Assembly: GCA_023480735.1 (NCBI GenBank)
Contig: JAMCXB010000027.1
Coordinates: forward strand, 1 to 64,000
Direction: 5' to 3'
Origin: Bacteroidota bacterium
GTDB taxonomy: Bacteria; Bacteroidota; Ignavibacteria; Kryptoniales; JAKASW01
DNA length: 64,000 bases
Shown: in pieces, positions 27,220 to 36,031 of the stretch
Layout: each line of letters opens with the position of its first letter
Position numbering within the stretch: the stretch's first letter is position 1
Notes under the pieces: model-generated
Databases searched by the model: none
The model's input: the letters and a program-made list of their open reading frames with translations, nothing else
What the model was told of the DNA's origin: nothing
Position numbers and translations under genes: made by a program

Positions 27220-27545
27220 GTAACAGTCGAGCGTTCAGCGGCAGACTCGGCAGGAGTGACATTGGGGTGGCCGTTCGGGCTACCCGGGAGGAGCGCCCGG
27301 AAAACGTCCGATGTTTCCCAGATACACCGTAGACGGCCGAAACGAAGATTTTGATTCGCTCAGGGGTAAGTAACTTGCAGAAAAGCCCGGCGGTAGCGAA
27401 CTTGAAGTGAGATCTAATAGTTTGGTGATGGTTTCGCGAATGAATGGACTTTAGTTGGCAAAGGACATTAGTTTGCGCGAGAGCCGTGCGGAGATTCACT
27501 AGGAAATCTAGGATGTAAGCCTGAATTAAGGCATTACAAGGAAGT
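27220..27545 (+). ncRNA. Unidentified structured RNA candidate between the zinc-ribbon gene and rnpB
   Basis: A 374-bp gene-free stretch rich in helices. Helices I can pair by hand: GTCGAG/CTCGGC (27226, 27246); GGGTGGCC/GGCTACCC with a GTTCG loop (27265-27285); CCGGG/CCCGG (27284-27300); GGAA-ACGT/ATGT-TTCC (27299-27318); TTCGCT/AGCGAA (27355-27400); a nested set AGAT/ATCT, TTTGGTGA/TCACTAGG, TTTCGCG/CGCGAGA (27410-27509); and TGTAAGCCT/AGGC-A-TTACA (27514-27538). It does not match tmRNA (no CCA end, no tag frame), SRP RNA or, as far as I can judge, 6S RNA. It may be a separate RNA or part of the rnpB precursor. Strand is assumed from rnpB. Confidence 0.4.
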
Positions 27546-27581
27546 GTTCAAGATAAGTCAAGGTGGAGTGGAAATTGTTTC

Positions 27582-28036
27582 GGAGTGAGCCAGGCAGCCG
27601 CCCGGTCCCGGCGGTTTTGGGAACGGGAGGAAAGTCCGAACTCCAAATGGCAGCGAGCTCCGATGGTCGCCAAAGCGGTCATTGGAGGCGGGGCGACCCG
27701 ACGGAAAGTGCCACAGAAAACAGACCGCCCCGGGGCATTAGCGTGTCCCGGAGCAAGGGTGAAAAGGCGGGGCAAGAGCCCACCGGCTCGATGCGCGAGC
27801 ATCGGGAGCTAGGTAAACCCCTCGCGGAGCAAGACCAAGTAAGGGAGGATTCCCTGACGGACTTAGTCCGTTTGGGAACGAGGCGGCCAGTCTCGTCAAG
27901 GGTCCCGTTCGCGGGACTGGACTCCCGGGTAGGTCGCGCACGTCCGGCAGCAATGCCGGACTCAGATAAATGGCTGCCTCTTCCGGCTGCGGTCTGCGGT
28001 CCGGAAAAGACAGAATTCGGCTTATCGGCTCACTCC
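27582..28036 (+). ncRNA. rnpB: RNase P RNA, bacterial type A
   Basis: The catalytic RNA that matures tRNA 5' ends. Ends are set by the P1 helix GGAGTGAGCC / GGCTCACTCC. Conserved elements are in order: GAGGAAAGTCC (27627-27637), AGGGTGAAAAGG, GCAAGAGCCCACC, GGTAAACCCC...GGAGCAAG, GGGTAGG, AGATAAATGGCTGCC (27964-27978) and ACAGAATTCGGCTTAT (28010-28025). These align well by eye with E. coli M1 RNA. The ORFs of the track that overlap it are spurious. recJ begins 37 bp after it. Confidence 0.97.
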
Positions 28037-28073
28037 ATCATCTCTTTTAAATTGTAAGGGAATTTTTTTATTG

Positions 28074-29777
28074 ATGCATTATTACTGGAAACTATCACAG
28101 CAGATCAATGAAGACGTTGTTGATAGGCTCGCTGGTAAATTGAATGTGAAACCGATAATTGCACGGTTATTAATGCAGCGCGGCTTTGATTCTCCTGAGA
28201 AGGCAGAGTCGTTCTTCTCACCGAGCCTCAAGGACCAGCACGACCCATTCCTCATGGACGGGATGCGTACTGCGGTGGCGCGAGTACTTCAGGCTCTTGA
28301 CCGTCACGAGAAGATCCTGATATATGGAGATTACGATGTAGACGGGACAACCGGAGCGGCTCTGCTTTATATGTTCTTCTCCGAGCTCGGCGCCGAAGTA
28401 GAATACTATATTCCGGATCGCCTTAAGGAAGGGTACGGGATCAGCCCTTCAGGAATTGAGTTCGCTGCCACGTCAGGATTCACGTTGCTGATAAGTGTCG
28501 ATTGCGGTGTTGCAGCAAGCAGGGAAATAGCTGCTGCAAATGAAAGAGGGATCGACACGATCATCTGCGATCACCATGAAGTTGAGACGTGTCCGGCGGC
28601 CGTGGCAGTCCTAGATCCAATCAAGCCCGGTTGTAACTATCCGTTCAAGTTTCTATCCGGCTGCGGCGTTGCTTACAAGTTTGCGAAAGCGGTATCCACC
28701 GAACTTGGCAAGAGTGATCTGCCCGACCAGTATCTTGACCTCGTTGCGATTGCGGCGGCGGCAGACGTTGTCCCACTCGTCGGAGAAAACCGCGTCTTTG
28801 TGCAGGCCGGATTCAATGCGATCGCGAAGAAACCGCGCGCAGGTATTAAGGCCCTGCTTGACAGTTCGCGGACAGATCACAGGAGATTGACTACAGGGCA
28901 GGTTTCGTTCAATATTGCACCGCGGATAAATGCCGTGGGCAGACTTGGAGATGCAAAACGCGCGGTTGAGCTTCTTATCACGGATAACGAAGACATGGCA
29001 TCAGAGTTTGCACAGGTTCTGGAAACTGAAAACTCACACAGAAGAGTTCTTGACGAGCGGACATTTAACGAAGCTAAGGAACAAGCTGTGGCAATCTTGG
29101 GGAGCGAACGCCGCAATTCATTGGTTCTGCATAATGAGAGCTGGCATCCGGGAGTAGTAGGTATAGTCGCTTCCAGGATTGTCGAGACTTTTTATAAGCC
29201 GACAATTATGCTCGCCACCGTGGACGGAGTCGTTCGTGGAAGCGCACGCAGCGTTGTCGGGTACGATATCTTCGATGCAATCAGGAAATGTTCCGACCTG
29301 CTTCTCCAGTTCGGCGGACACAAGTATGCAGCAGGCCTCGCGCTCGCACCGGAAAACATGGAGCGCTTTGTCATCAGATTTGAACAGGTCGTTATGGAAA
29401 CGATCAATGAGGAAATGAAAACGCCGGTCATTTCCATCGATGCCGACCTTAACCTTGGCGACCTGGACGGCGATTTCATCAAGACATTGAAGAAATTCGA
29501 GCCATTCGGACCGCAAAACTCAAAGCCGATATTTCGTACTTCAAACGTGTGTCTCACGGATTCACGAATTGTCGGCAGTTCACATCTGAGGATGAAACTC
29601 AAGGCCAACGGAGTTACATTCGACGCAATTAAGTTCAGGAACGGCGACAGTACAATAAAGCCCGGTACGATGCTCGACGTTGTTTATTCGGTTGACGAAA
29701 ATCGATATGCGGGTAATGTTTATTACCAATTACAATTGAAAGATTTCAGAAACTCAGAAGAAAGTTTGGGAGGTTGA
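28074..29777 (+). CDS. recJ: Single-stranded-DNA-specific exonuclease RecJ
   Basis: 5'-3' ssDNA exonuclease of recombination and repair. I start at ATG 28074; the track uses a TTG one codon earlier. The 567-aa protein has the DHH-family motifs GDYDVDGTTGAALL (near 82), DCGV, DHHEVE (near 168), and the DHHA1 segment with GGHKYAAGLAL near 420, then an OB-like C-terminal domain. It heads a repair-related run recJ - yebC - ruvC - ruvA. Confidence 0.95.
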   Translation: MHYYWKLSQQINEDVVDRLAGKLNVKPIIARLLMQRGFDSPEKAESFFSPSLKDQHDPFLMDGMRTAVARVLQALDRHEKILIYGDYDVDGTTGAALLYMFFSELGAEVEYYIPDRLKEGYGISPSGIEFAATSGFTLLISVDCGVAASREIAAANERGIDTIICDHHEVETCPAAVAVLDPIKPGCNYPFKFLSGCGVAYKFAKAVSTELGKSDLPDQYLDLVAIAAAADVVPLVGENRVFVQAGFNAIAKKPRAGIKALLDSSRTDHRRLTTGQVSFNIAPRINAVGRLGDAKRAVELLITDNEDMASEFAQVLETENSHRRVLDERTFNEAKEQAVAILGSERRNSLVLHNESWHPGVVGIVASRIVETFYKPTIMLATVDGVVRGSARSVVGYDIFDAIRKCSDLLLQFGGHKYAAGLALAPENMERFVIRFEQVVMETINEEMKTPVISIDADLNLGDLDGDFIKTLKKFEPFGPQNSKPIFRTSNVCLTDSRIVGSSHLRMKLKANGVTFDAIKFRNGDSTIKPGTMLDVVYSVDENRYAGNVYYQLQLKDFRNSEESLGG

Positions 29778-29780
29778 ATC

Positions 29781-30530
29781 ATGTCCGGACATAATAAATG
29801 GGCAAAGATTAAACACAAGAAGGCGGGGACCGATGCGCAACGCGGGAAGCTCTTCAGCCGAATCATCAAGGAAATAACAATCGCGGCGAGAAACGGCGGC
29901 GGAGACATTAACGGAAACCCACGTCTGCGCCTGGCCATCCAAAATGCAAAGAGCGCCAACATGCCCGCAGACAACATCAAGCGCGCGGTCCAACGCGGGA
30001 CCGGCGAACTGCCCGGAGCGGTCTACGAAGAATTGACTTATGAGGGCTACGGCCCGGCGGGCGTCGCACTGATGGTTGAACTCGTTACGGACAACAAAAA
30101 CCGTACGGTGGCGGAAATTCGGCATATCCTCGACCGCAATAACGGCAAGCTTGCCGAAGCGGGATCGGTTGCCTGGATGTTTCAGAAGAAGGGAAGCATA
30201 GAGGTCCCAAAGACCGCTATCGGTGAGGATGACCTGCTCTCAATCATTTTGGAGGCAGGTGCCGACGATATGAAGACTGAAGAGGATTACTACGACATCA
30301 CCACCTCGGCGGAGACTTTTGAAGCGGTCAAGAAGGCCATCGAAGACAAGGGAGTAACCATTTCGAACGCCTCGCTTCAACTGCTGCCGCAAAACACCGT
30401 CCGCGTCGAAGGGAAAGAGGCAGAGCAGGTCCTCAGGCTTATGGAAGTGCTCGAAGAGCATGAGGACGTACAGAACGTATACGCGAACTTCGACATAGAT
30501 GACAGCGTTCTCGCCCAGCTCAATCAATGA
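29781..30530 (+). CDS. yebC: YebC/PmpR-family protein
   Basis: A 249-aa member of the YebC family. It has the invariant start SGHNKWAKIKHKK and the DNIKRAVQRG and YEGYGPAGVALMVE motifs. Members are described as transcriptional regulators, and recent work links them to ribosome function at proline stretches. Placement directly before ruvC is conserved in many phyla. Its stop overlaps the ruvC start (ATGA). Confidence 0.96.
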   Translation: MSGHNKWAKIKHKKAGTDAQRGKLFSRIIKEITIAARNGGGDINGNPRLRLAIQNAKSANMPADNIKRAVQRGTGELPGAVYEELTYEGYGPAGVALMVELVTDNKNRTVAEIRHILDRNNGKLAEAGSVAWMFQKKGSIEVPKTAIGEDDLLSIILEAGADDMKTEEDYYDITTSAETFEAVKKAIEDKGVTISNASLQLLPQNTVRVEGKEAEQVLRLMEVLEEHEDVQNVYANFDIDDSVLAQLNQ

Positions 30531-31090
30531 TCGTTCTGGGAATCGATCCCGGCTCACGCAAGACCGGTTATGCGGTGATTGAAACCAGGAGAAGCAGTAA
30601 GGACATTCTGGCCTATGGTACCGTCAAGCTCACGGACTTGAAAACCATTCCCGATAAGGTCGTCAGGATCTTCGAAAAAATCGGTGCCCTTTTAGACGAG
30701 TTCAGTATCTCGACAGTCGCGGTCGAAGCCGGGTTCTACGGAAAGAATGCGCAAAGCGCGTACAAGCTTGGCTATGCCAGGAGCGCTGCCGTATTGGCTG
30801 CGGCTCTGAAGCGAATCGAAGTTGTCGAATACTCACCGAGGAAGGTAAAGCAAGCCGTGACGGGTAATGGTAATGCTTCTAAGACTCAGGTTAAGTATAT
30901 GGTGCGGAGCCTACTCAAGCTTGACGGGAAAGTCACAATGAGCGAAGACGAGGCAGATGCCTGTGCAATCGCCATCTGTCACGCCCAGAATTCTGATCGC
31001 GGCGGGGCGACGTATGGAAACTGGAAAGAATTTGTAGACAAGAACAAAAGACGTGTCGTACAGAGAAACGCCAGCGGTCCTCCGCAATGA
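30527..31090 (+). CDS. ruvC: Crossover junction endonuclease RuvC
   Basis: Cleaves Holliday junctions with RuvAB. The 187-aa RNase H-fold protein starts with MIVLGIDPGSRKTGYAVIE (first catalytic Asp at residue 7) and carries the catalytic Glu in VAVEAGFYGKN (near 68) and the acidic pair in SEDEADACAIAICH near 140. The C-terminal tail is slightly longer than in E. coli. It is coupled to yebC upstream and ruvA downstream by 4-bp overlaps; ruvB is not in the window. Confidence 0.96.
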   Translation: MIVLGIDPGSRKTGYAVIETRRSSKDILAYGTVKLTDLKTIPDKVVRIFEKIGALLDEFSISTVAVEAGFYGKNAQSAYKLGYARSAAVLAAALKRIEVVEYSPRKVKQAVTGNGNASKTQVKYMVRSLLKLDGKVTMSEDEADACAIAICHAQNSDRGGATYGNWKEFVDKNKRRVVQRNASGPPQ

Positions 31091-31683
31091 TTTATCGATT
31101 AACAGGGCGACTAATCGAAAAGAGTCCCACCTCACTTGTGGTCGACGTCAACGGTGTGGGATATGAAATGAACGTCCCATTGACGACTTATGACACTATC
31201 GGAAATATCGACGATGAGGTCAGCCTTTTTACGGTTCTTGTAGTACATGAAGACAACATGTCGCTATACGGATTCGGATCGCAGGATGAACGGAGACTTT
31301 TTAAGCTTCTGATAAGCGTAACTGGCATCGGTCCGAGGACGGCATTGAGTCTCTTGTCGTCCGCAAATGTCGCCGATATCTATGAGTTCATAGCTACTTC
31401 CAATTCTCAGGCACTCACGTCGATTCCGGGCATCGGCAAGAAGACTGCCGAAAGACTAGTCCTTGAGCTGCGCGACAAGATCCATCGTGCTGGAATGACC
31501 CTGGGGGGAGAGAAGACTGAGGTGAAAGAAGAAATCAGGGGAGAGGCTGTAGATGCACTGGTAGCCCTCGGCTATTCGCGGCTTCAATGCGAGCGCGCAA
31601 TAAGAGAGGTACTGAAAAGGGACGCTTCAGCCGGAAACACAGTCGAACAGCTGGTTCGTTCCGCCTTGAAAGAAGTGAAGTAA
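31087..31683 (+). CDS. ruvA: Holliday junction DNA helicase subunit RuvA
   Basis: Binds the four-way junction and loads RuvB. The 198-aa protein shows the OB-fold domain (YRLTGRLIEKSPTSLVVDVNGVGYE), the helix-hairpin-helix pair (SVTGIGPRTAL and SIPGIGKKTAERL, about residues 78 and 113) and the flexible linker plus C-terminal RuvB-binding domain (VDALVALGYSRLQCERAI). It is the last gene of the recJ-yebC-ruvCA run; a 165-bp spacer separates it from alr. Confidence 0.96.
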   Translation: MIYRLTGRLIEKSPTSLVVDVNGVGYEMNVPLTTYDTIGNIDDEVSLFTVLVVHEDNMSLYGFGSQDERRLFKLLISVTGIGPRTALSLLSSANVADIYEFIATSNSQALTSIPGIGKKTAERLVLELRDKIHRAGMTLGGEKTEVKEEIRGEAVDALVALGYSRLQCERAIREVLKRDASAGNTVEQLVRSALKEVK

Positions 31684-31814
31684 GGGGATTCCCACAGGGT
31701 TCAATCGGTTGCCGCAAGTCTGATACGACTCGGATCGGTGTGCAGCAAACGCATCTAATCGACACATGACAAATGCACATGTGGATAATATCACATCCAA
31801 TAAGCGTCTGGTTT

Positions 31815-31842
31815 TTGAAAATTTTTCATACGGGAGTATATT
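31815..31842 (+). promoter_or_regulatory. Sigma-70-like promoter close to the alr start codon
   Basis: TTGAAA and TATATT are spaced by 16 bases; the -10 hexamer ends only 6 bases before the alr ATG. If used, the transcript would begin at or near the A of ATG, giving a leaderless mRNA. No Shine-Dalgarno is present, which agrees. Confidence 0.5.
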
Positions 31843-31848
31843 AGACAT

Positions 31849-32979
31849 ATGAGAATAACTCGCGCTGAAGTTGACCTATCGGCAATCAGGTACAACATAA
31901 GTCAGATAGCCCGCAGGGTGGGCAAGAATGTTCGCATCATGGGCGTCGTTAAGGCAAATGCCTATGGTCACGGGCTGGTGCCGGTAATGAAAGCGGTGGT
32001 TGACGCGGGCGCAAGTTATTTAGGCGTTGCTCTTCCGGAAGAGGGTGTTGAGCTGAGACAACATACGAATGTACCCATCCTGGTCTTCTCACCGCCAATC
32101 GAAGAATCACTTGAGACATTTGTGCGCTTCGACCTAGATGCTTCAATTTCATCCATCGAGACTGCTCATGCTCTGAACTCGGTGGCCAGATCGGCCGGCA
32201 AGAAAGCTAAGGTCCAGATCAAAATAGACACGGGAATGGGAAGACTCGGGTTTTTCCCTAACGTCGCAGTCGACGCTGTCAGAGCGATATCGAATCTCGA
32301 CTCCCTGTCCATAGTGGGTATCTACTCACATTTTGCAACCTCTGATGAGACTAACAAGGAATTTGCATACCGCCAACTTAGAGAATTCAAGAGCGTCGCT
32401 GCAGCGGTAAGGGACATCGGCTTATACTCTCCTCTATTCCATACTGCCAACAGCGGCGCGATTCTTGACATGCCGGAAACTTTTTTTGATATGGTACGCC
32501 CGGGCATAATGACTTACGGATATTACCCTTCACTTGAAACCAGTGAGTCTGTTGACATCAAGCCGGCGTTGTCGCTGAAATCAAGCGTGGTTCACATCAA
32601 AACCTTTCGACCCGGCATGAGCGTAAGCTACGGAAGAAAGTATTTCACAAAGGGCAATAATAGAATTGCAATCGTTCCGATAGGCTACGGAGACGGATAC
32701 ACCCGGATGTTGACCGGAAAAACTTCGGTGCTCGTGAACGGAAAGAAATACACTGTTGTCGGCACGATAACGATGGATCACATTATGGTCGACCTTGGCA
32801 GCGATTTCGAGGTACAGCCCGGCGATGAGGTGATACTTATCGGATGGGGCGGTAGCGATGCGATCACTGCATGGGACTTGGCCTCCAGCCTGGGAACTAT
32901 CCCTTACGAAATCCTTTGCATGATAAACAATCGAGTACCGAGAATATACAGCGACTCAAACCCAATCACAGCAGATTAG
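31849..32979 (+). CDS. alr: Alanine racemase
   Basis: Interconverts L- and D-alanine for peptidoglycan. The 376-aa fold type III PLP enzyme carries the PLP lysine in VVKANAYGHG (near residue 37) and the second catalytic base Tyr in MSVSYGRKY (near 260), with GIYSHFATSDE and IGYGDGYTR motifs. It is the first gene of a run alr - manC - rlpA - EamA - trmH. The following gene starts 8 bp after its stop. Confidence 0.96.
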   Translation: MRITRAEVDLSAIRYNISQIARRVGKNVRIMGVVKANAYGHGLVPVMKAVVDAGASYLGVALPEEGVELRQHTNVPILVFSPPIEESLETFVRFDLDASISSIETAHALNSVARSAGKKAKVQIKIDTGMGRLGFFPNVAVDAVRAISNLDSLSIVGIYSHFATSDETNKEFAYRQLREFKSVAAAVRDIGLYSPLFHTANSGAILDMPETFFDMVRPGIMTYGYYPSLETSESVDIKPALSLKSSVVHIKTFRPGMSVSYGRKYFTKGNNRIAIVPIGYGDGYTRMLTGKTSVLVNGKKYTVVGTITMDHIMVDLGSDFEVQPGDEVILIGWGGSDAITAWDLASSLGTIPYEILCMINNRVPRIYSDSNPITAD

Positions 32980-32987
32980 AGCGACAC

Positions 32988-34070
32988 ATGAGAGTCTTTG
33001 CAGTTATAATGGCAGGCGGAGTTGGATCACGGTTCTGGCCCAAAAGCCGGGAGGCAATGCCGAAGCAGTTTCAGAACGTATTTGGAGAAAGGTCCTTATA
33101 CCAAAGGACGTACGACAGAATTTCGGAGGTTGTCACTCCCGAGAACACATTCGTTGTGACAAACCGTCTACAACAACCTGCAGCTTCCGCTCAATTGCCG
33201 CAACTCCCCGCGGAGAACATTATAGTTGAGCCGTTCGGAAGGAACACTGCTCCTTGCATCGCAGTCGCCGCGTCGGCTATTTCATCGATTACTGAGGATG
33301 CGGTGATGGTTGTCCTCCCGTCAGACCACCTGATTTCGCAGGAGGAGAATTTCGTCTCTCAACTCAAAGATGCAGTGCGTCTCGCCGATAAAGAGCGCTC
33401 CCTCGTCACCTTGGGCATAAGACCGACTCATCCCGAGACTGGTTTCGGTTATATCCATTTCGATCCAAACACGGAACAGAAAGAAGCATTAGACCATGTC
33501 GGTTACAACGTCATCGAGTTTAGAGAAAAACCGAATCTCGAGACTGCAATAAGCTTCCTCGCGAGCGGGGACTATCTCTGGAACAGCGGAATGTTCATTT
33601 GGCGGGTGGATGTGATACTGGAAGAATTGAAGAGAAACCTGACGCATTTTGCCGATTTCCATTCTCCCCTGAAATCCTCGTTCGGGAAGGCAGAGTTTGC
33701 CAAGCAACTGGAGGAATTCTATCTGCGCGTGCAATCCATTTCCGTGGATTATGCCGTTATGGAAAAAGCCAAGAACGTCCTGACAATACCGAGCAGCTTC
33801 ACATGGAGCGATGTCGGATCGTGGGATGAAGTTTATAAGCTCGGTGACAGAAACGCCGACGGTAATTCGTTAAAGGGGGACGTTGTCAGCGTAAGGAGTT
33901 TAAACAATCTCATATGGACTGAAGAGAAGATGTTTGCACTGGTCGGAGTTGAAAACCTTATCGTCGTTGAGACAAAGGATGCCGTGCTGATTTGTAAAAG
34001 GGGAGAGTCTCAAGGCGTAAAAGAAATTGTGGAGATATTAATGAAGCAAGACAGACAGGATTTGGTTTGA
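32988..34070 (+). CDS. manC: Mannose-1-phosphate guanylyltransferase
   Basis: Makes GDP-mannose from GTP and mannose 1-phosphate. I start at the ATG at 32988, since the track's upstream extension lies inside alr. The 360-aa protein has the pyrophosphorylase signature MAGGVGSRFWPKSRE, EPFGRNTAPCIAVAA (near 80), PSDHLI and FREKPN. It lacks the C-terminal isomerase domain of bifunctional enzymes. This is the second guanylyltransferase-type protein in the window beside the 847-aa fusion. Its stop overlaps the rlpA start. Confidence 0.92.
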   Translation: MRVFAVIMAGGVGSRFWPKSREAMPKQFQNVFGERSLYQRTYDRISEVVTPENTFVVTNRLQQPAASAQLPQLPAENIIVEPFGRNTAPCIAVAASAISSITEDAVMVVLPSDHLISQEENFVSQLKDAVRLADKERSLVTLGIRPTHPETGFGYIHFDPNTEQKEALDHVGYNVIEFREKPNLETAISFLASGDYLWNSGMFIWRVDVILEELKRNLTHFADFHSPLKSSFGKAEFAKQLEEFYLRVQSISVDYAVMEKAKNVLTIPSSFTWSDVGSWDEVYKLGDRNADGNSLKGDVVSVRSLNNLIWTEEKMFALVGVENLIVVETKDAVLICKRGESQGVKEIVEILMKQDRQDLV

Positions 34071-34510
34071 AGACATTTCTGGCTGTCGCCATGTGCGCTT
34101 CGGCACTTTATCTCGCCGGATGCTCCGCAGCGGCACGTTTTACCGGTGCCGGGCCTGCCTCTTCTCCAGTTTCACCCAGCACGTTCCACGGAAAGGTTCT
34201 CCTGACAATACAAGGGGTGGCGTCATATTACTCGGAGGGATTCAATGGAAAGGAGACTGCAAGCGGCGAAATCTTTGACAAGAACGCATTGACCGCAGCT
34301 CACCGTGAATTCCCGTTCGGCACACTGCTGCGAGTAACAAATCTAAGCAACAACAAAAACGTCGAGGTAGTCGTAAATGATCGTGGCCCTGTTGACAGGT
34401 CGAGAATCATTGACCTATCAGAGGCTGCGGCCCGCGATATCGGAATGATCAAGGACGGAACGGTGCTCGTCAGGATCCAGGTGTTGAAGTGGGGCAACAA
34501 TGACAAGTGA
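34067..34510 (+). CDS. rlpA: RlpA-like lipoprotein (double-psi beta-barrel)
   Basis: A 147-aa outer-membrane-type lipoprotein. It starts at TTG, sharing bases with the manC stop. The N-terminus is a lipoprotein signal with lipobox LAGC, followed by a Ser/Pro-rich linker and the RlpA domain (GVASYYSEGFNGKETASGE ... NDRGPVDRSRIIDLSEAAA). RlpA proteins bind or cleave denuded glycan strands at the septum in some species. There is no SPOR domain here, so septal targeting is not certain. Confidence 0.9.
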   Translation: MKTFLAVAMCASALYLAGCSAAARFTGAGPASSPVSPSTFHGKVLLTIQGVASYYSEGFNGKETASGEIFDKNALTAAHREFPFGTLLRVTNLSNNKNVEVVVNDRGPVDRSRIIDLSEAAARDIGMIKDGTVLVRIQVLKWGNNDK

Positions 34511-34577
34511 AATGTAATCAACATTCCGTGGCGGATGGTCTGTCTGCGTACTTCGATAGAAAGGCCAAGTTTTCCTC

Positions 34578-35453
34578 TTGAACAGAAAACTGAGAGGCTA
34601 TTTAAGCATAATCGCCGCAGCATTATTCTGGGGAACTTCGGCGACTGCAGCGAAGTCCCTCTTTGAACGCAGTGTATCACCTCTGCTCCTCGTCGAATCA
34701 CGCGTGATTCTTGCAACAGTTTTCCTCCTTCTGCTCTTCTGGATTGTGAGGCCTAGGTTGCTCAGAATCAGACTCGCTGATATGAGGGACTTCGCGCTCT
34801 TAGGCATTATCGGAGTAGCGGGTTCCAACTATTCATACTACATGGCAATCCAGGAAACATCCGTTGGGATTGCAATCCTAATGCAGTACACCGCTCCCAC
34901 ACTTGTGGCGATATACATGGTACTCACACGGCAGGAGAGGATCAGCCGCACAAAAATACTAGCCCTGTTGTCATCACTGGGGGGATGCATAATCATGGTG
35001 GGAGCGTTCGATCCGGCAATCCATTTGACTCCTCCGGGCATAGCGCTGGGAGCTTTATCGGCCGTTTGCTTCGCCTTCTTCAATGTCTACACCAAAGTGG
35101 CAAGTAAACGGTACTCCATATGGACCGCACTAACGTATACATTCATAAGCGCCAGCATATTCTGGATCGCGCTTGACGTCGTTTTTCATACCGGAATCTC
35201 CGTCAGCAGTCCCAGAGAAATGGGCGCTCTCGTGTTGTTCTCCTTATCGTCTGCGCTGATACCCTACTTCTTTTATTTCAACGGTCTGAAATTTCTTACC
35301 TCTTCGACCGCCATCATAGTATCTACCCTCGAGCCTGTGATTGCGATCTTCAGCGCATTTGTTATTTTAGGAGAGACACTGTACCCAGAACAGATAGCTG
35401 GTGGAGTGTTGGTAATATCTGCAGTCATACTCCTGGAGAATCGCAAGGAATGA
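34578..35453 (+). CDS. EamA/DMT-family transporter
   Basis: A 291-aa inner-membrane protein with about ten hydrophobic helices in two EamA repeats (start GYLSIIAAALFWGTSATAAK; second half ALGALSAVCFAFFNVYTKVA). It resembles drug/metabolite exporters of the RhaT/YdcZ-like group, with unknown substrate. TTG start; the upstream purine-rich AAAGG is a little distant. The stop overlaps trmH by 4 bp. Confidence 0.85.
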   Translation: MNRKLRGYLSIIAAALFWGTSATAAKSLFERSVSPLLLVESRVILATVFLLLLFWIVRPRLLRIRLADMRDFALLGIIGVAGSNYSYYMAIQETSVGIAILMQYTAPTLVAIYMVLTRQERISRTKILALLSSLGGCIIMVGAFDPAIHLTPPGIALGALSAVCFAFFNVYTKVASKRYSIWTALTYTFISASIFWIALDVVFHTGISVSSPREMGALVLFSLSSALIPYFFYFNGLKFLTSSTAIIVSTLEPVIAIFSAFVILGETLYPEQIAGGVLVISAVILLENRKE

Positions 35454-36031
35454 GATCGGAGCGAAGAATTGAGAAGCTTTCCAGGGCGTTGAGGAGGACG
35501 CAGCCCGACCTGACCGTGGTGTTGGAAAACATCCATGATCCACATAATGTCAGCGCCATATTGAGAACCTGCGACGCCGTCGGCGTCAGAAATGTAAACC
35601 TTCTTTATACGGCAGAGGCGTTCCCGAAGATCGGGAAGAAGAGCTCCGCCAGTGCATATAAATGGGTCGAAAGAGAGAAATTCACGTCCGTCGAATCCTG
35701 CTATGATTCGTTGAGAGCCGCGGGGTTTACTATTGCCGCGAGCGTGCTGAACGAAAGGGCCGTATCGCTGTTTAATCTGGATCTAAATCAGAAGATTGCC
35801 CTTGTCTTTGGAAATGAACACAGAGGTGTGTCCGAACAGGCAAGCTTATCTGCGGACATCTGTTTTCAGATACCGATGTATGGCATGATTCAGAGCCTGA
35901 ACGTTTCGGTTGCATCCGCGATAACGCTTTACGAAGCGCTGCGACAGAGGATTAAGACAGGGGAGAAATCACAGCCGAGAATCAGCGAGGAAGAATTTGA
36001 GCGGCTTCTCGCTGAATGGGTTAAGAAGTAA
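35450..36031 (+). CDS. trmH: tRNA (guanosine-2'-O-)-methyltransferase, TrmH family
   Basis: A 193-aa SPOUT methyltransferase. Its start (LSRALRRTQPDLTVVLENIHDPHNVSAILRT) aligns closely with E. coli TrmH, which methylates G18 of tRNA. The motifs FGNEHRGVSEQA and IPMYGMIQSLNVSVA complete the AdoMet-binding knot, with a short C-terminal helix. It differs from the RlmB paralogue at 15908 by lacking the N-terminal domain. Its last codons and stop (GTTAAGAAGTAA) are repeated 108 bp downstream. Confidence 0.88.
   Translation: MRSERRIEKLSRALRRTQPDLTVVLENIHDPHNVSAILRTCDAVGVRNVNLLYTAEAFPKIGKKSSASAYKWVEREKFTSVESCYDSLRAAGFTIAASVLNERAVSLFNLDLNQKIALVFGNEHRGVSEQASLSADICFQIPMYGMIQSLNVSVASAITLYEALRQRIKTGEKSQPRISEEEFERLLAEWVKK

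Noticed and set aside
27107-27499. 130-aa minus-strand ORF before rnpB
   Set aside because: Overlaps the end of the zinc-ribbon gene and the structured region; composition is not protein-like.
27421-27545. tmRNA-like string GATGGTTTCGCGAATG
   Set aside because: The TTTCGCG pairs with CGCGAGA downstream; there is no tRNA-like end, no CCA and no tag-coding frame ending in ALAA.
27563-28057. 164-aa ORF and several other ORFs overlapping rnpB
   Set aside because: The sequence carries all conserved RNase P RNA elements in order; the frames are open by chance in GC-rich structured RNA.
32871-32987. 39-codon N-terminal extension of manC
   Set aside because: It lies inside alr, and the conserved start MRVFAVIMAGG begins at 32988.
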